Notes under the pieces: generated by a model
Told to the model about the DNA's origin: nothing
Database searches by the model: none
Seen by the model: the letters and a program-made list of their open reading frames with translations, nothing else
Shown: positions 1 through 6,143 of the stretch, in pieces
How positions within the stretch are numbered: the stretch's first letter is position 1
How the letters are laid out: every line of letters starts with the position of its first letter
Translations under genes and position numbers: made by a program
Origin: an uncultured Collinsella sp.
GTDB taxonomy: Bacteria; Actinomycetota; Coriobacteriia; Coriobacteriales; Coriobacteriaceae
NCBI GenBank assembly: GCA_958438125.1
Contig: CAUBQN010000082.1
Coordinates: 1-6,538, forward strand
DNA: 6,538 bases
Direction of reading: 5' to 3'

Positions 1-8
1 TGCCCTTT

Positions 9-557
9 ATGCCTATCAACAAACGAGAGAGCCTGCTGTTCACCTTTATCATGTGCTTTTGCATGGTGCTCTGGATGAGCATCTACAACGTCGCCCTGCA
101 GCATGGGGCCATCAACGGCGAGGTTGTTGCCGCCGCGTGGCTCGGCTTCCCCGTTGCCTACGTTTTTGCCATGTGCTGCGACTGGTTTGTTGCCAGCCCC
201 CTTGCTAAGGGCTTCGCCTTTAAATTCCTGGTCACGCCGGGCAAGAGCTCGCCGCTTGCCATGACGCTCGCCGTCAGCTCCTGCATGGTTGTTCCCATGG
301 TTATCATCATGTCGCTGTACGGTGCCTGCGAGGGTCTGACGCACATGCCCGGCGGCATCCTTGCGAACCTGTATTCCGTGCCCGCGATCTGGATGATCAA
401 CATCCCGCATAATTTTGTGATGGCGCTGCCGTGGAACCTTTTGGTAGCCGGTCCGATTTCCCACTTCGTCTTCCGTCGCGCCTTCCCTGTGGGGACGGTT
501 TTCGAGGAGGAGCATGCCGAGCTCTTGGAGCAGGCTATGGCTCCTGAGTGCGAGTAG
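9..557 (+). CDS. DUF2798-type four-helix membrane protein
   Basis: A 182-residue hydrophobic protein of unknown function, probably in the cytoplasmic membrane. Four membrane segments are visible at about residues 8-30, 38-62, 83-106 and 132-155. The second half repeats the first: FVASPLAKGFAFKF (60-73) matches LVAGPISHFVFRRAF (145-159), and both halves carry an MV..MS.Y core. This two-repeat layout, and an N-terminus of the form MPxNKRE, are what I know of DUF2798 proteins. The tail (about 160-182) is acidic and probably cytoplasmic. The ATG at 9 fits the family's start, but only eight bases lie upstream, so neither its ribosome site nor a longer start can be checked. Its G/C content looks lower than that of the large gene downstream, as is common for membrane proteins. 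A terminator at 724-756 separates it from the next operon. Family call fairly sure; function unknown. Confidence 0.8.
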   Translation: MPINKRESLLFTFIMCFCMVLWMSIYNVALQHGAINGEVVAAAWLGFPVAYVFAMCCDWFVASPLAKGFAFKFLVTPGKSSPLAMTLAVSSCMVVPMVIIMSLYGACEGLTHMPGGILANLYSVPAIWMINIPHNFVMALPWNLLVAGPISHFVFRRAFPVGTVFEEEHAELLEQAMAPECE

Positions 558-723
558 CTCGCTTAGGGATCTGCTGAGCGCGGGCGACTTGCTTGGTTGG
601 AGCCCTAAGCGTGGATAGCTCTCTCGACGACATCGCGGGCGTGAGCGGTGCGCATGACCGGAGGGCCCGTGCTGCTCCGTTGCCCGACGTGCTAGCGCGC
701 AGAACAATCTGTTGGTGCATTCG
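558..723. other. Gene-free stretch before the terminator
   Basis: About 165 bases lie between the DUF2798 stop codon and the terminator hairpin. I find no ORF with a credible ribosome site on either strand. The stretch holds a 9-bp inverted repeat (560-568 with 603-611) and a 5-bp one, CGGAG (659-663) with CTCCG (675-679). It may be a long 3' untranslated region of the upstream gene, a small RNA that uses the terminator at 724-756, or decayed sequence. The sequence does not decide between these. Confidence 0.4.
560..611. repeat. 9-bp inverted repeat, possible RNA hairpin
   Basis: CGCTTAGGG at 560-568 is the exact reverse complement of CCCTAAGCG at 603-611, with 34 bases between. It begins three bases after the DUF2798 stop codon. 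No T-run follows the right arm, so it is not an intrinsic terminator by itself. It could be a 3' UTR stem that protects the message, or the 5' stem of a small RNA ending at the terminator at 724-756. Confidence 0.45.
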
Positions 724-756
724 GCGGCTGCTGAAGCGTTTCGGCAGCCGCTTTTT
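724..756 (+). terminator. Strong rho-independent terminator
   Basis: A 12-bp stem with one G-T wobble, GCGGCTGCTGAA (724-735) and TTCGGCAGCCGC (740-751), closes a four-base GCGT loop and is followed directly by five Ts (752-756). This is a textbook intrinsic terminator for + strand transcription. It ends transcripts from the DUF2798 side and insulates the operator and promoter that begin 12 bases further on. Confidence 0.92.
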
Positions 757-768
757 ATACGGAGTTTA

Positions 769-789
769 AATACAACAGTCTGTTGTATT
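769..789. promoter_or_regulatory. Palindromic operator, probably for the TetR repressor
   Basis: AATACAACAG (769-778) and CTGTTGTATT (780-789) are perfect 10-bp inverted arms around a single central T. An AT-rich, nearly perfect dyad of about 20 bp is typical of TetR-family operators. It covers the expected -35 region of the extended -10 promoter at 798-806, so a bound protein would block RNA polymerase. The only regulator gene in the window, a TetR/AcrR protein at 5262-5951, is the last gene of the same operon and is the obvious candidate binder. The lack of a T-run and the position in front of a promoter argue against a terminator. The palindrome is seen; the pairing with this regulator is inferred. 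Confidence 0.8.
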
Positions 790-806
790 ACGTAGAGTGG
801 TATATC
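778..806 (+). promoter_or_regulatory. Extended -10 promoter of the activase operon
   Basis: TGG at 798-800 followed by TATATC at 801-806 matches an extended -10 element (TGn plus four of six bases of TATAAT). No good -35 hexamer sits 17 bases upstream (778-783, GTCTGT), which extended -10 promoters tolerate. That position falls inside the palindrome. The start of transcription would be near 812-814, giving a leader of about 26 bases before the ATG at 839. This is a prediction from pattern only. Confidence 0.55.
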
Positions 807-830
807 TCTAGCGGGAAAAATGCGAGAGAC

Positions 831-834
831 GGAG
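831..834 (+). promoter_or_regulatory. Ribosome binding site of the activase fusion gene
   Basis: GGAG at 831-834 lies four bases before the ATG at 839, a slightly short spacing. It supports that start over the out-of-frame ATG at 820, which has no comparable site and would sit almost at the predicted transcript start. Confidence 0.6.
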
Positions 835-838
835 CATT

Positions 839-3800
839 ATGGCGTTGCTAGTAGGACTGGACGTAGGGTCGACGACGACCAAAGTTTACGCGATGCACGA
901 GGATATGACCGAGGCGTGGTGGGGATATCGCCGCCACGGGGCGTGTCAGACAGCGAGCGTGCGCGCCATGCTCGGCGAGCTCGCCGAGCGCTTTCCCCAT
1001 GAGTCACTGCGCGTTGCGGTGACCGGCTCGGGTGCGCGCGATATCGCGACCGCGCTGGGCGCCTCGTACGTTCAGGAGGTGGTCGCCAACGCGCTCGCGA
1101 TCAGCAGGTTCTATCCGCAGACGCGCTGCGCCATCGAGCTGGGCGGCCAAGACGCCAAGATGATCTTCTTCCGCACCAACGATAAGGGAGACATTGAGGT
1201 TGCCGACATGCGCATGAACGGCTCGTGCGCAGGCGGTACCGGTGCATTTATCGACGAGATGGCAAAGCTCATGGGGGTCGGCACCGAATCGGGCGAGTTC
1301 GAGCAGCTCGCAAGCCGGGGAACGACCGTCCACGAGGTCTCGGGCCGCTGCGGCGTGTACGCAAAGACCGATATCCAGCCGCTGCTCAACGAGGGCATTC
1401 CTACCACCGACCTGGCGCTTTCGGCGCTTCACGCGGTCGCCCGCCAAACGATCGGCGGTCTGGCCCAGGGTATCGACATCGAGCCGCCGGTAATCTTCGA
1501 GGGCGGTACGCTCGCCTACAACCCCACACTGGTCCGCGTGTTCCGGGAGCAACTGAATCTATCGGACGATCAGGTTATCGTCCCGCGCGATCCGCAGATC
1601 ATGGTCGCGCGCGGTGCCGCCCTGTCGCTGACCGACATGTTCGCATCGTCCCAACCGATCGACCTTCCCGACGCTTTTGTCCGGCTGGATAAGCTCGAGA
1701 CGGTCGCGCCCGCAAGCGGGGAGGGACGTCTTGCCCAGCCCTTTTTTGCCACACCTGCCGAGCAGGCGGATTTTACGGCACGCCATGGCAAAGAGACGCC
1801 GGCAAAGGGTCCGGATGCGTATGCGCCCGGAGAGACGGTGCGTGTGGCGCTCGGTATCGATTCGGGGAGCACGACGACCAAGTTCGCCCTGGTCGATGAG
1901 GCGGGTGAGCTTGTCGATTCGTTCTACGCGTCTAATAACGGCAGACCGCTCGACGTCGCCCAACAGGGTCTTGTCAGCTTGAAGAACCGCTGGGAGACAG
2001 CGGGAGTCACGCTTGCGATCGATGCCGTGGGCACCACGGGATACGGCGAGGAGCTTTTCGCGCGCGCGTTCCACGCCGACTACCATACGGTCGAGACGGT
2101 CGCGCACGCCCGCGCCGCGTGCGCATGCGTTCCCGATGCGACCTTCGTGCTCGACATCGGCGGACAGGATATGAAGGCCATCTGGCTCAACCACGGCGTG
2201 CTGACCGATATCGTCGTCAACGAGGCGTGCTCTGCGGGCTGCGGCTCGTTCCTCGAGGGTTTTGCCAAAAACCTCGGAATAGCCGTTGAGGATATCGCGA
2301 CCGAGGCATTTTCGTCCAAAGCCCCCGCCGTTCTCGGCAGCCGCTGCACGGTGTTCATGAACAGCAGCGTCGTTTCCGAGCAGCGGCGCGGTAAGGGTCC
2401 GGGCGACATCATGGCCGGTCTCTGCCGTTCGATTATCGAGAACGTGTTCACCAAGGTCATTCGCGTTTCAAATCTCAACCGTCTGGGCGACAAAGTCGTT
2501 GTCCAGGGCGGCACGTTCCGAAACGACGCGGTGCTGCGCGCATTCGAGCAGTATCTGGGCAAACCCGTCACGCGTGCGCCCCACCCGGGGCTGATGGGCG
2601 CTATCGGTATCGCCCTGCTCGCGCGCGAGGAATGCCGCAAGGGCGACGCCGGCACGTCGTTTATCGGGCTCGATGCCGTGGAGCGCTTCGAGCATCGCGA
2701 ATTCGGCGGCGTTACCTGCCGTCGGTGCAACAACCGCTGCCAGCGCGCGGTCGTGGCATTTGGCGACGGCTCGCTTTACGTCACGGGCAATCGCTGCCCG
2801 CGCGGCGGTGCCATCTCATGGGATGAGCTCGTGCGCGAGGTTCCCGCGGCGGAGGAGCTGCGTCCGCAGGGTGCTTGCGAGGCACAGGCACCCGGCACGG
2901 GGCGCGACCGGACCGCGGCTGCCCCCAATCTCTTTGTCGACCGCGAGAAGCTGCTGTTCGAGTCGTACCCCACGGTTCCCGTCAGCGGGGGGCGCGATGT
3001 CACGATCGGCATTCCCCGTGTGCTCGAGTTCTGGGACACCATGCCGTTCTGGTCGACGTTCTTCAGCACGCTCGGCTTTAAGGTGCGCGTCTCGGGACGC
3101 AGCACCAAGGCGATGTACGAGCGCGGTCTGGCGCACGTCACATCCGACACCGTGTGCTTCCCGGCCAAGCTCGTCCACGGGCACATCCGCAATCTCGTCG
3201 ACGCCGGCGTCGACCGCATCTTCATGCCCATCATCACGACGGTGCCCACCGAAAACACCGCCTCTACCAGCGAGTGGATGTGCGCCGTCGTAAAGGGATA
3301 CCCCTACGTGATGCGCAATTCCGATAACCCGGAGGAGCGTTTCGGCGTTCCGTTCGATACGCCGCTGTTCCACTGGTACGACGAGGGCGACCGAAACCGC
3401 CAGCTCAAGGCGTGGTGCAAGGAGACCTTCGATATCGATGCCGACCTGGTTGCCAAGGCGACCGAGCAGGCGGACCGCGCGCAGGAGACGTTTGAGAACC
3501 AGCTGCAGCTGCGCGGCAGGCAGGTGCTCGAGAACGTGCGCGAGGACGGCGGCTACGCGGTGGTGATTGCTTCGCGCCCGTACCACAACGACCCGCTGGT
3601 CAACCACGGGCTGCCCAAGCTCTTCTCTGAGCGCGGCATCCCCGTGCTGACGCCCGATGCGGTGCCGGGGGTCTGCAACGTCGATCTTTCCAACAGCCGC
3701 ATCGACATCGTGAACAACTACCATGCGCGCATGCTGTCGTGCGCGGTCATCGTCGCATCGACGCCCGAGCTCGAGCTCGTGCAGATGGGCAGCTTCGGCT

Positions 3801-5278
3801 GCGGCCACGATGCGTATCTCACCGACGAGATCGCGCGCATGATGGGCGAGATGGGCTCCAAGGTTCCGATGATGATCAAGCTCGATGAGAGCGACGTCGC
3901 CGGTCCCATGGGCATTCGCGTGCGTTCGTTTATCGAGTCGGTCAACCGTCGTCGCGCGGAGGAGCGTGCCGAGGGCGCCCGGGTGCACGCGGTCCATCCG
4001 CTCGACGACCCGTATAAGGTCAAGTACACCAAGCGCGACCGGCACGACAAGATCGCGCTGGTCCCCAACACCTCCCATGCGTTCTGCAGGCTCATGACCG
4101 CGGCGATGCGCAATCAGGGCGTGCGCGCCGAGGCCCTTGATATCGGGCGCGAGGATGCCATCCGCCTGGGCAAACGCTATGTGCACAACGACATCTGCTT
4201 CCCCGCGCAAATCGTGATCGGCGAGGCGCTCGCGGCACTCGAGAGCGGTAAGTACGACCCGCACGACGTCGCCGTGGTGACTGGCAAGTATATCGGCGAC
4301 TGCCGCCTGACGCACTACATGCCCCTGCTGCGCCGCGCGCTCGACGACGCGGGATACGACTATGTCCCGGTGCTCACCAACGACGACGTCGATGCCCACA
4401 ATGCGCATCCGGGCTTCAAGCTCGGCCTTGGCCCGAGCATCCAGATCGCCTACGGTCTTCCCATGATCGATGCCCTCGAGGCCATGCTTAGGCGCATCCG
4501 TCCCTACGAGCTCGAGAAGGGCGCGGCGGACGCTGCGTTCGACCGCGCGCTCGATGAGGTTATCGAGGGCATGGAGCGCTCCGGGCTGAGAGGCCAGGCG
4601 ACGGGCTTCAAACGCGCGCTTGCGATCATGGACGCCGTTCCGTACGACCGCTCGAACCCGCATCCGACCGTTCTCATCGTGGGCGAGTACCTGCTCAATT
4701 TCCATCTCGGCGCCAACCACGAGATCGAGCGCTACCTCGAGGACAACGGGCTCGAGGTCATCGAGGCGCGCATGACCGACGTGATCCGCAAGACCTATTT
4801 CTACAAGCATGCGCAGTCGCGCGAGTTCCACGTCGACCTGTCGCTGCCCGAAAAGGCCTGGTACGCCACGGCGGACAACCTGTTCGAGCTCGCGCACGAC
4901 CGTTGCGACCGCCTGGGCGCGGCGAGCCCGCTCTACGAGCCGCCGACGCGCATGCCCGAGCTCGTGCGCGCGAGCGATAAGATCCTGCACCATACGTTCG
5001 ATGCGGGCGAGGGCGTGCTGATTCCGGCGGAGATTCTCGAGCACGCCAAGCGCGGCTGCCGCAACTTCGTGATCCTGCAGCCGTTCGGGTGTCTGCCCAA
5101 CCATGTCGTGGGGCGCGGGCTCATCCATGCGCTCAAGGAGCAGTATCCCACGGCGCAGTTCCTGCCGCTCGACTACGATCCCGACGTGAGCTTCGCCAAC
5201 GTGGAGAACCGTCTTCAGATGCTCATCATGAACGCCAAGGCGCAGGGGTGCGGTGAGGCGCATGGCGAGACCGCGTAA
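839..5278 (+). CDS. Giant fused acyl-CoA dehydratase activase (tandem HgdC-like domains plus dehydratase-like C-terminus)
   Basis: A 1479-residue probable cytoplasmic iron-sulfur ATPase of the 2-hydroxyacyl-CoA dehydratase activator family. Activase domain 1 (about 3-265) has phosphate-1 GLDVGSTTTK (6-15), ELGGQDAK (100-107), cluster cysteines C130 and C171, and GGTLAYNPT (222-230). Domain 2 (about 335-595) repeats this: GIDSGSTTTK (339-348), DIGGQDMK (439-446), C464 and C503, and GGTF (557-560). Next come a four-Cys motif (C627, C630, C634, C653), a DUF2229-like region (from about 720, with CFPAK at 773-777) and a dehydratase-subunit-like region (about 1068-1465, with CFPAQ at 1120-1124 and FGCLPNHVVGRG at 1416-1427). 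In known systems the activase uses ATP to inject a low-potential electron into a dehydratase or reductase. Here activator and likely acceptor share one chain. The ATG at 839 places the phosphate motif at the N-terminus, as in the family. No frameshift or internal stop is seen. Substrate unknown; family sure, reaction inferred. Confidence 0.93.
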   Translation: MALLVGLDVGSTTTKVYAMHEDMTEAWWGYRRHGACQTASVRAMLGELAERFPHESLRVAVTGSGARDIATALGASYVQEVVANALAISRFYPQTRCAIELGGQDAKMIFFRTNDKGDIEVADMRMNGSCAGGTGAFIDEMAKLMGVGTESGEFEQLASRGTTVHEVSGRCGVYAKTDIQPLLNEGIPTTDLALSALHAVARQTIGGLAQGIDIEPPVIFEGGTLAYNPTLVRVFREQLNLSDDQVIVPRDPQIMVARGAALSLTDMFASSQPIDLPDAFVRLDKLETVAPASGEGRLAQPFFATPAEQADFTARHGKETPAKGPDAYAPGETVRVALGIDSGSTTTKFALVDEAGELVDSFYASNNGRPLDVAQQGLVSLKNRWETAGVTLAIDAVGTTGYGEELFARAFHADYHTVETVAHARAACACVPDATFVLDIGGQDMKAIWLNHGVLTDIVVNEACSAGCGSFLEGFAKNLGIAVEDIATEAFSSKAPAVLGSRCTVFMNSSVVSEQRRGKGPGDIMAGLCRSIIENVFTKVIRVSNLNRLGDKVVVQGGTFRNDAVLRAFEQYLGKPVTRAPHPGLMGAIGIALLAREECRKGDAGTSFIGLDAVERFEHREFGGVTCRRCNNRCQRAVVAFGDGSLYVTGNRCPRGGAISWDELVREVPAAEELRPQGACEAQAPGTGRDRTAAAPNLFVDREKLLFESYPTVPVSGGRDVTIGIPRVLEFWDTMPFWSTFFSTLGFKVRVSGRSTKAMYERGLAHVTSDTVCFPAKLVHGHIRNLVDAGVDRIFMPIITTVPTENTASTSEWMCAVVKGYPYVMRNSDNPEERFGVPFDTPLFHWYDEGDRNRQLKAWCKETFDIDADLVAKATEQADRAQETFENQLQLRGRQVLENVREDGGYAVVIASRPYHNDPLVNHGLPKLFSERGIPVLTPDAVPGVCNVDLSNSRIDIVNNYHARMLSCAVIVASTPELELVQMGSFGCGHDAYLTDEIARMMGEMGSKVPMMIKLDESDVAGPMGIRVRSFIESVNRRRAEERAEGARVHAVHPLDDPYKVKYTKRDRHDKIALVPNTSHAFCRLMTAAMRNQGVRAEALDIGREDAIRLGKRYVHNDICFPAQIVIGEALAALESGKYDPHDVAVVTGKYIGDCRLTHYMPLLRRALDDAGYDYVPVLTNDDVDAHNAHPGFKLGLGPSIQIAYGLPMIDALEAMLRRIRPYELEKGAADAAFDRALDEVIEGMERSGLRGQATGFKRALAIMDAVPYDRSNPHPTVLIVGEYLLNFHLGANHEIERYLEDNGLEVIEARMTDVIRKTYFYKHAQSREFHVDLSLPEKAWYATADNLFELAHDRCDRLGAASPLYEPPTRMPELVRASDKILHHTFDAGEGVLIPAEILEHAKRGCRNFVILQPFGCLPNHVVGRGLIHALKEQYPTAQFLPLDYDPDVSFANVENRLQMLIMNAKAQGCGEAHGETA

Positions 5279-5951
5279 GGACGCCGATGCGCCCGATGCA
5301 CGCACCCGTATCATCGAGGCGTTTTGGGAGCTCATCGAGAACAACAGCATCTTCGAGCTGTCGGTTGGCGAGGTGACCCGCGCCGCCCAGTGCAATCGCG
5401 GAACGTTTTACTACTATTTTCACGATTTCGATGAACTCGTCGCCATCGCCATAGCCCAGCTGCTGCAGGATAACGAGCTCATCACCGATGCCCTCTGGCA
5501 TTTTTCGAGCGAGGGCGACCTTTCGGCGTTCGACCGGCGCGACGTCCGCTGCCTGCTGCGGCGCATCGTCATCACCATGAGGGCGGGTGCCGCCGAGCAG
5601 GTCGTGCAAGGCATCCATACGATCATCATCGACCGCGTGAGAGAGATCGTCCACCCCGACGGAGAAGAGCTCAAGGCAGATTCGAGCTTTGCGGTGGGCT
5701 TTCTGGTCTCGGGCATCATGGGCTTTGTGATGGCGGTCGGCTTTGCCCGGGAGGGCGGCGAGGAGATAGACCTCGAGCAGCCGGGGGACAGCGCGTGCGC
5801 GTACCTGAGGGCGGTCGCCATGCAGACGGTGGAAACGGTCGCGCAAGTCGAGGGCGTCGATACATCCGAGCTGCTCGAACGCGTCTCCAAGGAGGCCGAT
5901 GCCTATCGCGCATCGCGTGCGACGAGTCCCGACGTGGTGAAAGACGCCTAG
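5262..5951 (+). CDS. TetR/AcrR-family transcriptional regulator, likely autorepressor of the operon
   Basis: A 229-residue protein of the usual TetR-family length. The N-terminus MARPRK and the helix-turn-helix at about residues 34-56, ending in the hallmark RGTFYYYFHDFDEL (46-59), identify the DNA-binding domain. The C-terminal helical part (about 65-229) would bind a ligand and dimerise; it has a hydrophobic stretch at 142-161 and gives no clue to the ligand. The start is uncertain. ATG at 5262 gives the classic N-terminus, with GAGG three bases away; GTG at 5253 would add three residues, with AGGGG four bases upstream. Either start overlaps the end of the activase gene (by 17 or 26 bases), so the two are co-transcribed and probably translationally coupled. 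The likely target is the palindrome at 769-789 in front of the operon, which would make it a negative autoregulator. Target and ligand are inferred. Confidence 0.93.
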   Translation: MARPRKDADAPDARTRIIEAFWELIENNSIFELSVGEVTRAAQCNRGTFYYYFHDFDELVAIAIAQLLQDNELITDALWHFSSEGDLSAFDRRDVRCLLRRIVITMRAGAAEQVVQGIHTIIIDRVREIVHPDGEELKADSSFAVGFLVSGIMGFVMAVGFAREGGEEIDLEQPGDSACAYLRAVAMQTVETVAQVEGVDTSELLERVSKEADAYRASRATSPDVVKDA

Positions 5952-5997
5952 GGTTTCTCTTGCGGGGCGCCTGTCGCGCATCGCGCGGTGAGTCCCG
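5902..5997. repeat. Imperfect direct repeat spanning the end of the regulator gene
   Basis: Copy A (5902-5931) lies in the last codons of the regulator gene and copy B (5970-5997) just after its stop. They share CCT-(A/G)-TCGCGCATCGCG and then GAGTCCCG, with four to six unlike bases between. It may be a small decayed tandem duplication, or chance in CG-rich sequence. Confidence 0.4.
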
Positions 5998-6004
5998 CGA
6001 TGCG
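5977..6004. repeat. 9-bp hairpin after the regulator gene
   Basis: CGCATCGCG (5977-5985) and CGCGATGCG (5996-6004) are perfect inverted arms around a 10-base loop, 25 bases after the regulator's stop codon. No T-run follows, so it is not a clear intrinsic terminator. It may be an RNA 3' end-stabilising stem or part of a factor-dependent termination region. Confidence 0.5.
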
Positions 6005-6032
6005 GTCATAACCTGCATTCATGTGAGCCGGG

Positions 6033-6061
6033 TTTATAGATATTCCTCCAGCTGTTAACAT
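6033..6061 (+). promoter_or_regulatory. clpC: Possible clpC promoter
   Basis: In an AT-rich island of this intergenic gap, TTTATA (6033-6038) and TAACAT (6056-6061) are 17 bases apart. Each matches its consensus hexamer (TTGACA, TATAAT) at four of six positions. Transcription would start near 6068 and would include the hairpin at 6085-6112. The match is weak, and I see no convincing CtsR or HspR operator near it. Confidence 0.3.
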
Positions 6062-6084
6062 AGACAACCTGTGGGTAAAGAGAC

Positions 6085-6112
6085 AAAAGCGCCGCCGACG
6101 GGCGGGCGTTTT
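6085..6112 (+). terminator. Bulged terminator-like hairpin in front of clpC
   Basis: AAAA-(G)-CGCC-GCC (6085-6096) pairs with GGC-(G)-GGCG-TTTT (6101-6112) around a GACG loop: 11 base pairs with a single G bulge on each side, ending in four Ts. The A-run and T-run make it readable as a weak bidirectional terminator. It could end the activase-regulator transcript. It lies only 31 bases before clpC, too close for a full promoter plus leader in between, so it is probably also transcribed as part of the clpC leader and might act as an attenuator. Confidence 0.5.
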
Positions 6113-6131
6113 GATTTCGATGAACTCATGT

Positions 6132-6136
6132 AAGGA
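6132..6136 (+). promoter_or_regulatory. clpC: Ribosome binding site that fixes the clpC start
   Basis: AAGGA at 6132-6136, seven bases before the ATG at 6144, is a good Shine-Dalgarno match. It decides against the in-frame ATG at 6120, which would add eight residues and has no such site. It overlaps the stop of a two-codon ATG-TAA at 6128-6133. Confidence 0.7.
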
Positions 6137-6143
6137 AACGAGC

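Noticed and set aside
535..720. 61-codon minus-strand frame in the gap after the DUF2798 gene
   Set aside because: No ribosome site precedes its ATG, its composition is low-complexity Arg/Ala/Ser/Thr, and it would run against the terminator and into the coding end of the upstream gene.
769..789. Reading the palindrome as a terminator
   Set aside because: The loop would be a single base and no T-run follows. A strong terminator already ends at 756, and the dyad sits against a promoter, so an operator explains it better.
820..1002. Out-of-frame ATG at 820 opening a 60-codon frame over the activase start
   Set aside because: It lies only about seven bases after the predicted transcript start, has no ribosome site, and its product is Arg-rich. 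The ATG at 839 has GGAG and a motif-bearing product.
1559..2194. 211-codon minus-strand frame opposite the activase linker region
   Set aside because: It is a shadow of the coding strand, with no motif and no ribosome site of note.
2816..5395. Long 859-codon open frame on the minus strand opposite the activase gene
   Set aside because: It is antisense to a gene with clear family motifs throughout. Its translation is rich in His, Arg, Val and Leu and shows no recognisable motif. Such frames arise from strong third-position G/C bias.
6071..6089. CtsR-like half-site (AGACAAA) upstream of clpC
   Set aside because: Only one half resembles the GGTCAAA heptamer; the partner at the required spacing does not match, so a CtsR box is not supported.
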